From: Anaerosalibacter sp. Marseille-P3206
GTDB taxonomy: Bacteria; Bacillota; Clostridia; Tissierellales; Sporanaerobacteraceae
Reading direction: 5' to 3'
DNA length: 64,000 nucleotides
Assembly (NCBI RefSeq): GCF_900155565.1
Contig: NZ_FUHM01000002.1
Coordinates: 186,001-250,000 of the forward strand
How positions within the stretch are numbered: the first letter of the stretch is position 1; each line of letters opens with the position of its first letter. This document shows, one piece after another, positions 61,368-64,000 of the stretch. A model generated the notes under the pieces. That model was given only the letters and a program-made list of their open reading frames with translations, was not told the origin of the DNA and made no database searches. The position numbers and the translations under genes are program-made.

Positions 61368-62987
61368 TTAATCTTCCACCTCCTCATTTATATTTATTTC
61401 TTTCCACTCTATAACTTCCCAACCAACATTAGTTGGTTCAAGTATGTGAGGTGGATAATCATAGAACATTCGTGGGTCATGAGCATATCTTTTTTTGTAA
61501 CCAGTTCTATTGTTTCCACTATTTATGTCAAATGTCCCCACTTCTTTTCTTTCCCTTTGTGTTATGTTTCCCCATAACGTTATATTTCCCTTTTTAACTC
61601 CACTTCTATATTGCTCAAATCCAAATCCTCCATTAACTGCAAATACTGCTGCATGTATTGTAATGTTTTCGGGAGCTACATTAATTTTGTAAGGTACTTT
61701 AACCCATCTGTGCCCAAAAAAATAGTATTCCTTCTTCCAATGGTAAAGAAAAGGTTCATCATTAGGATCATTTTCATTTTTATACTTAAACCATCCATAA
61801 TGCATCACCATAATATCATTGTTTGCAACTAATCCTAACATATCTTTACCATCAGCTCCTGTTTCCCCATTTCGCATAGCATATCTAGTATAAATTCCTT
61901 TTTCTCTGTCCAAAGCTGACATTTCTTCATCCCCTGTTCCAGTACTATCTTTTTTACCATTAAATTTGGTACCATAGTATTCAATACCTTTAGCTGTGTA
62001 TTGACTCGGTACATCCCATATTGTAGGATCACTTGCTGTAATATATATATTGTTTTTTGCAGCTATTGTCAACCTGCCCTTTAAAGTACCAGATATAAAG
62101 ACATTGCCATAATTCAAATCAAACTTTTCATAAAAATTTCTATATTCACTTTTTTCTTCTTTTCCTTCAACATAGATAACACCATTTTTTATATCATTAG
62201 ATATACTATACAACATTACTTTTTCTGAATTACCATTTCTGATTTCAACTTTATCCCCATCTAAATATATACATGTTCTCCCTTGAAAAACCATATTATC
62301 TTTTGCAGCCCACTCTTTTAAATCCTCATTGTTCATTGGAAATTCTAATTTTTCAACTTCTTTAGGATCCCCTGCTTTATATACATATTTTTTATCACCT
62401 TTTATCTTATTATCGTCAATACCACTTGAATATGTGACAGTATCAAAAAATTGGGGGTTTTTTTGAACCCTTAAGGTACCATTAGTATGATAAGGTCCAT
62501 GACATTCGTCTCCTGTTGTCCACCAAATATTAGATCCATCACTATCACTAACATAAACTTGATGGACAAATTGTTTTTTTCTTATTTTAGCAACCACAGT
62601 TCGCTTATTGGATGGATCTGTTTTAGTCCAACCAGTAGAAGTAATTTTCACATATCTATCTGTATCTGATGGCTTTTCAGCATTTACTTTATAAAAGCCA
62701 TCTCTAAATTCTATATCTTCTCCATTTACAAGTGCTCTTGTATCTTCATCTAATTTATCAGTATCAATACTGTAAAAGTTCACATCATCATTTAAATGCC
62801 AAAGATATGCATTGTATCCTGCTTCAGCATATTGTAATGCTTTTTTTGATTCTTCATCTCTTTTATTTAGTTTTGTTTCATTATCAGTTGTATTTATCAT
62901 GGAAAAACCTAGAATAAGCATAATTGAAAAAACAATAACTACAATAGGAAGTACTATACCTTTCTCGTTTTTATAATTGTTTTTCAT
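61368..62987 (-). CDS. PilX-like protein with DUF4900-like domain
   Basis: 539 residues: hydrophobic N-terminal segment (KGIVLPIVVIVFSIMLILG, core) of PilX type, then a large secreted domain with SNIWWTTGDECHGPYHTNGTL, a DUF4900-like signature (core WTTGDECHGPYHTNG). A big minor pilin or adhesin-like component. ATG with GGTGAGAG upstream. Between pilM and a prepilin gene. Confidence 0.77.
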   Translation of the reverse strand: MKNNYKNEKGIVLPIVVIVFSIMLILGFSMINTTDNETKLNKRDEESKKALQYAEAGYNAYLWHLNDDVNFYSIDTDKLDEDTRALVNGEDIEFRDGFYKVNAEKPSDTDRYVKITSTGWTKTDPSNKRTVVAKIRKKQFVHQVYVSDSDGSNIWWTTGDECHGPYHTNGTLRVQKNPQFFDTVTYSSGIDDNKIKGDKKYVYKAGDPKEVEKLEFPMNNEDLKEWAAKDNMVFQGRTCIYLDGDKVEIRNGNSEKVMLYSISNDIKNGVIYVEGKEEKSEYRNFYEKFDLNYGNVFISGTLKGRLTIAAKNNIYITASDPTIWDVPSQYTAKGIEYYGTKFNGKKDSTGTGDEEMSALDREKGIYTRYAMRNGETGADGKDMLGLVANNDIMVMHYGWFKYKNENDPNDEPFLYHWKKEYYFFGHRWVKVPYKINVAPENITIHAAVFAVNGGFGFEQYRSGVKKGNITLWGNITQRERKEVGTFDINSGNNRTGYKKRYAHDPRMFYDYPPHILEPTNVGWEVIEWKEININEEVED

Positions 62988-62997
62988 ATTCTCTCAC

Positions 62998-63618
62998 CTA
63001 CTCAAACTCAACTTTACTTTTTGTAAAAAGATAATGTTTATAAACTTTATTTTTTATCATAAAATTTAGATTCACACTTTTTCTTGTTTCTTCATATTCC
63101 TGCCAATTATTAGATTCTTTTTCTATGAATTTTATATTATCAAATATATCCTCTAATTTTTGTCCTTCATCTAAATTTCTCAATACTACTTTAGGATAAG
63201 TGAAATCTTTAAAGTTTTCATAGGGATATGCTAAATCAGTAGTTGCAGATTGTCTTCTAACTAAATTACCATCTTTCAAATAATACTGTACTAATTCTGG
63301 TTTGCCATCATTGTTTAAATCTACATATATACTAAACTTTCCATCTTCCATAAATATTGGTCCTGCTTTTCCCTTTGCTTTTTTCCCATCAATATATAAG
63401 TCATTAGCTTTTCTAGCTTGACTTATCTCTTTTTGAATAGTAACTAAAAAAATACGAACCTCTCTATTTATTTCAACATCATTAGATATGTTATAATAAT
63501 TCTTTGTTGAAATGAAAAACATATTATAGATAATCAATAAAACTACTCCTATCAATGAAATTGTAATTAATAATTCTACAAGGGTTATCCCTTTATTGTT
63601 TCTAAGTAGTCTTTTCAA
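62998..63618 (-). CDS. Type IV prepilin (PilW/GspJ-like)
   Basis: 206 residues, signal NNKGITLVELLITISLIGVV, cleavage after Gly10. TTG start after GGGAG. Soluble part beta-rich. Fourth true prepilin in the window. Confidence 0.85.
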   Translation of the reverse strand: MKRLLRNNKGITLVELLITISLIGVVLLIIYNMFFISTKNYYNISNDVEINREVRIFLVTIQKEISQARKANDLYIDGKKAKGKAGPIFMEDGKFSIYVDLNNDGKPELVQYYLKDGNLVRRQSATTDLAYPYENFKDFTYPKVVLRNLDEGQKLEDIFDNIKFIEKESNNWQEYEETRKSVNLNFMIKNKVYKHYLFTKSKVEFE

Positions 63619-63624
63619 GTCTAA

Positions 63625-64000
63625 CTACTCCCTATTTATAATTTTTAAAGATGATTTATTTAAACTTTTTGCAAGTTTTATACCGTACTTGTCCACCAAC
63701 ACCTCAGGATTTTTAATTTCTATTGTACTATTATCATCTATTATTAGATTATTTGCTTCATCACTAAATTTAATGATAATTTTTTTAGAATAACCATCAT
63801 TATAAATGTTCTGGATTTCATATTCATTTTCTATTGGACCATCATTAATACTAAACTGAAGTTCACCTATCAATTTTACTGGTGCTGAAAATTCTAATCC
63901 CATAACAATTTGTCTATCCCCATTCAAGTTTAATATTTCCACTTCAGTTTCAGGATTTAGACCCAAGCCAAGATTAACCACCTTAACATTATTTTCATCT
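63625..64000 (-). CDS. Partial gene at the right edge, upstream of pilin genes
   Basis: Reading frame stays open to the window edge (codons upstream of a GTG at 63981 read D-E-N-N-V-K), so only the C-terminal part of about 125 residues is in view. It looks beta-rich, with no motif I recognise. It is in line with the pilin genes; the N-terminus and its class are beyond the window. Confidence 0.55.
   Translation of the reverse strand, partial: DENNVKVVNLGLGLNPETEVEILNLNGDRQIVMGLEFSAPVKLIGELQFSINDGPIENEYEIQNIYNDGYSKKIIIKFSDEANNLIIDDNSTIEIKNPEVLVDKYGIKLAKSLNKSSLKIINRE

Noticed and set aside
1-64000. CRISPR arrays, insertion sequences, prophage, tRNA or rRNA genes
   Set aside because: No regularly spaced repeats, transposase or integrase other than XerD, and no cloverleaf or rRNA-like segments were noticed on reading both strands.

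Overview
The window is about 64 kb of low-GC, AT-rich chromosome from an anaerobic, endospore-forming member of the Clostridia. A Tissierellales-like lineage would fit, but the sequence alone does not fix the genus. Anaerobic life is indicated by a ferredoxin-dependent 2-oxoacid oxidoreductase (korDABC) and the Fe-S enzyme IspH fused to ribosomal protein S1. Spore formation is indicated by spo0A, spoIVB, spoIIM, gerW/ytfJ and a complete spoIIIAA-AH operon. Every gene I can support lies on the minus strand, so transcription runs from high to low coordinates and operons read right to left.

Layout from left to right. 0.3-4.2 kb: three tandem M42 aminopeptidases and a lone CheR. 4.3-10.4 kb: ispH-rpsA fusion, plsC, cmk, aroH, a small membrane protein, a flavoprotein and a histidine phosphatase. 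10.6-16.4 kb: korDABC with a terminal RpiR regulator, a biotin-domain-less carboxyltransferase and mnmM. 16.5-25 kb: rluB, a two-gene flavin/Fe-S oxidoreductase, dacF, gerW, a DUF2953 gene, scpB/scpA, a site-2 protease and a second D-Ala-D-Ala carboxypeptidase. 25-34 kb: nucleoside phosphorylases, xerD, spoIIM, a NUDIX gene, a DUF3866 gene, two envelope glycosyltransferases and steB-steA. 34-40 kb: spo0A, spoIVB, recN, argR, tlyA. 39.7-44.7 kb: oapA, OLE RNA, ispA, xseB, xseA, a TsaD paralogue, nusB. 44.7-51.4 kb: a DUF2273/AmaP/Asp23 group and spoIIIAA-AH. 51.4-53.7 kb: a small acidic protein, efp, aroQ, aroK, comFB. 53.7-64 kb: a monoderm type IV pilus operon with six pilin-like or associated genes, pilM/N/O and an S-layer-anchored protein, running off the right edge.

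The standout element is a stretch of about 600 nt without a gene between ispA and the membrane-protein gene at 39.7-40.3 kb. I identify it as OLE RNA (Ornate, Large, Extremophilic), one of the largest structured bacterial non-coding RNAs, followed by the gene for its membrane partner OapA. It has its own near-consensus sigma-A promoter (17-bp spacer), a perfect 8-bp closing stem whose halves lie over 550 nt apart, and a terminator-like hairpin just before oapA. The second notable region is the pilus operon. There PilO is fused to a jelly-roll-like module and a LysM domain, an SLH protein with four internal repeats sits between the pilus genes, and a ComFB-family protein closes the series.

Several starts were reassigned using ribosome binding sites, including a probable CTG start for the DUF3866 gene. 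No tRNA, rRNA, CRISPR array or insertion sequence was seen.
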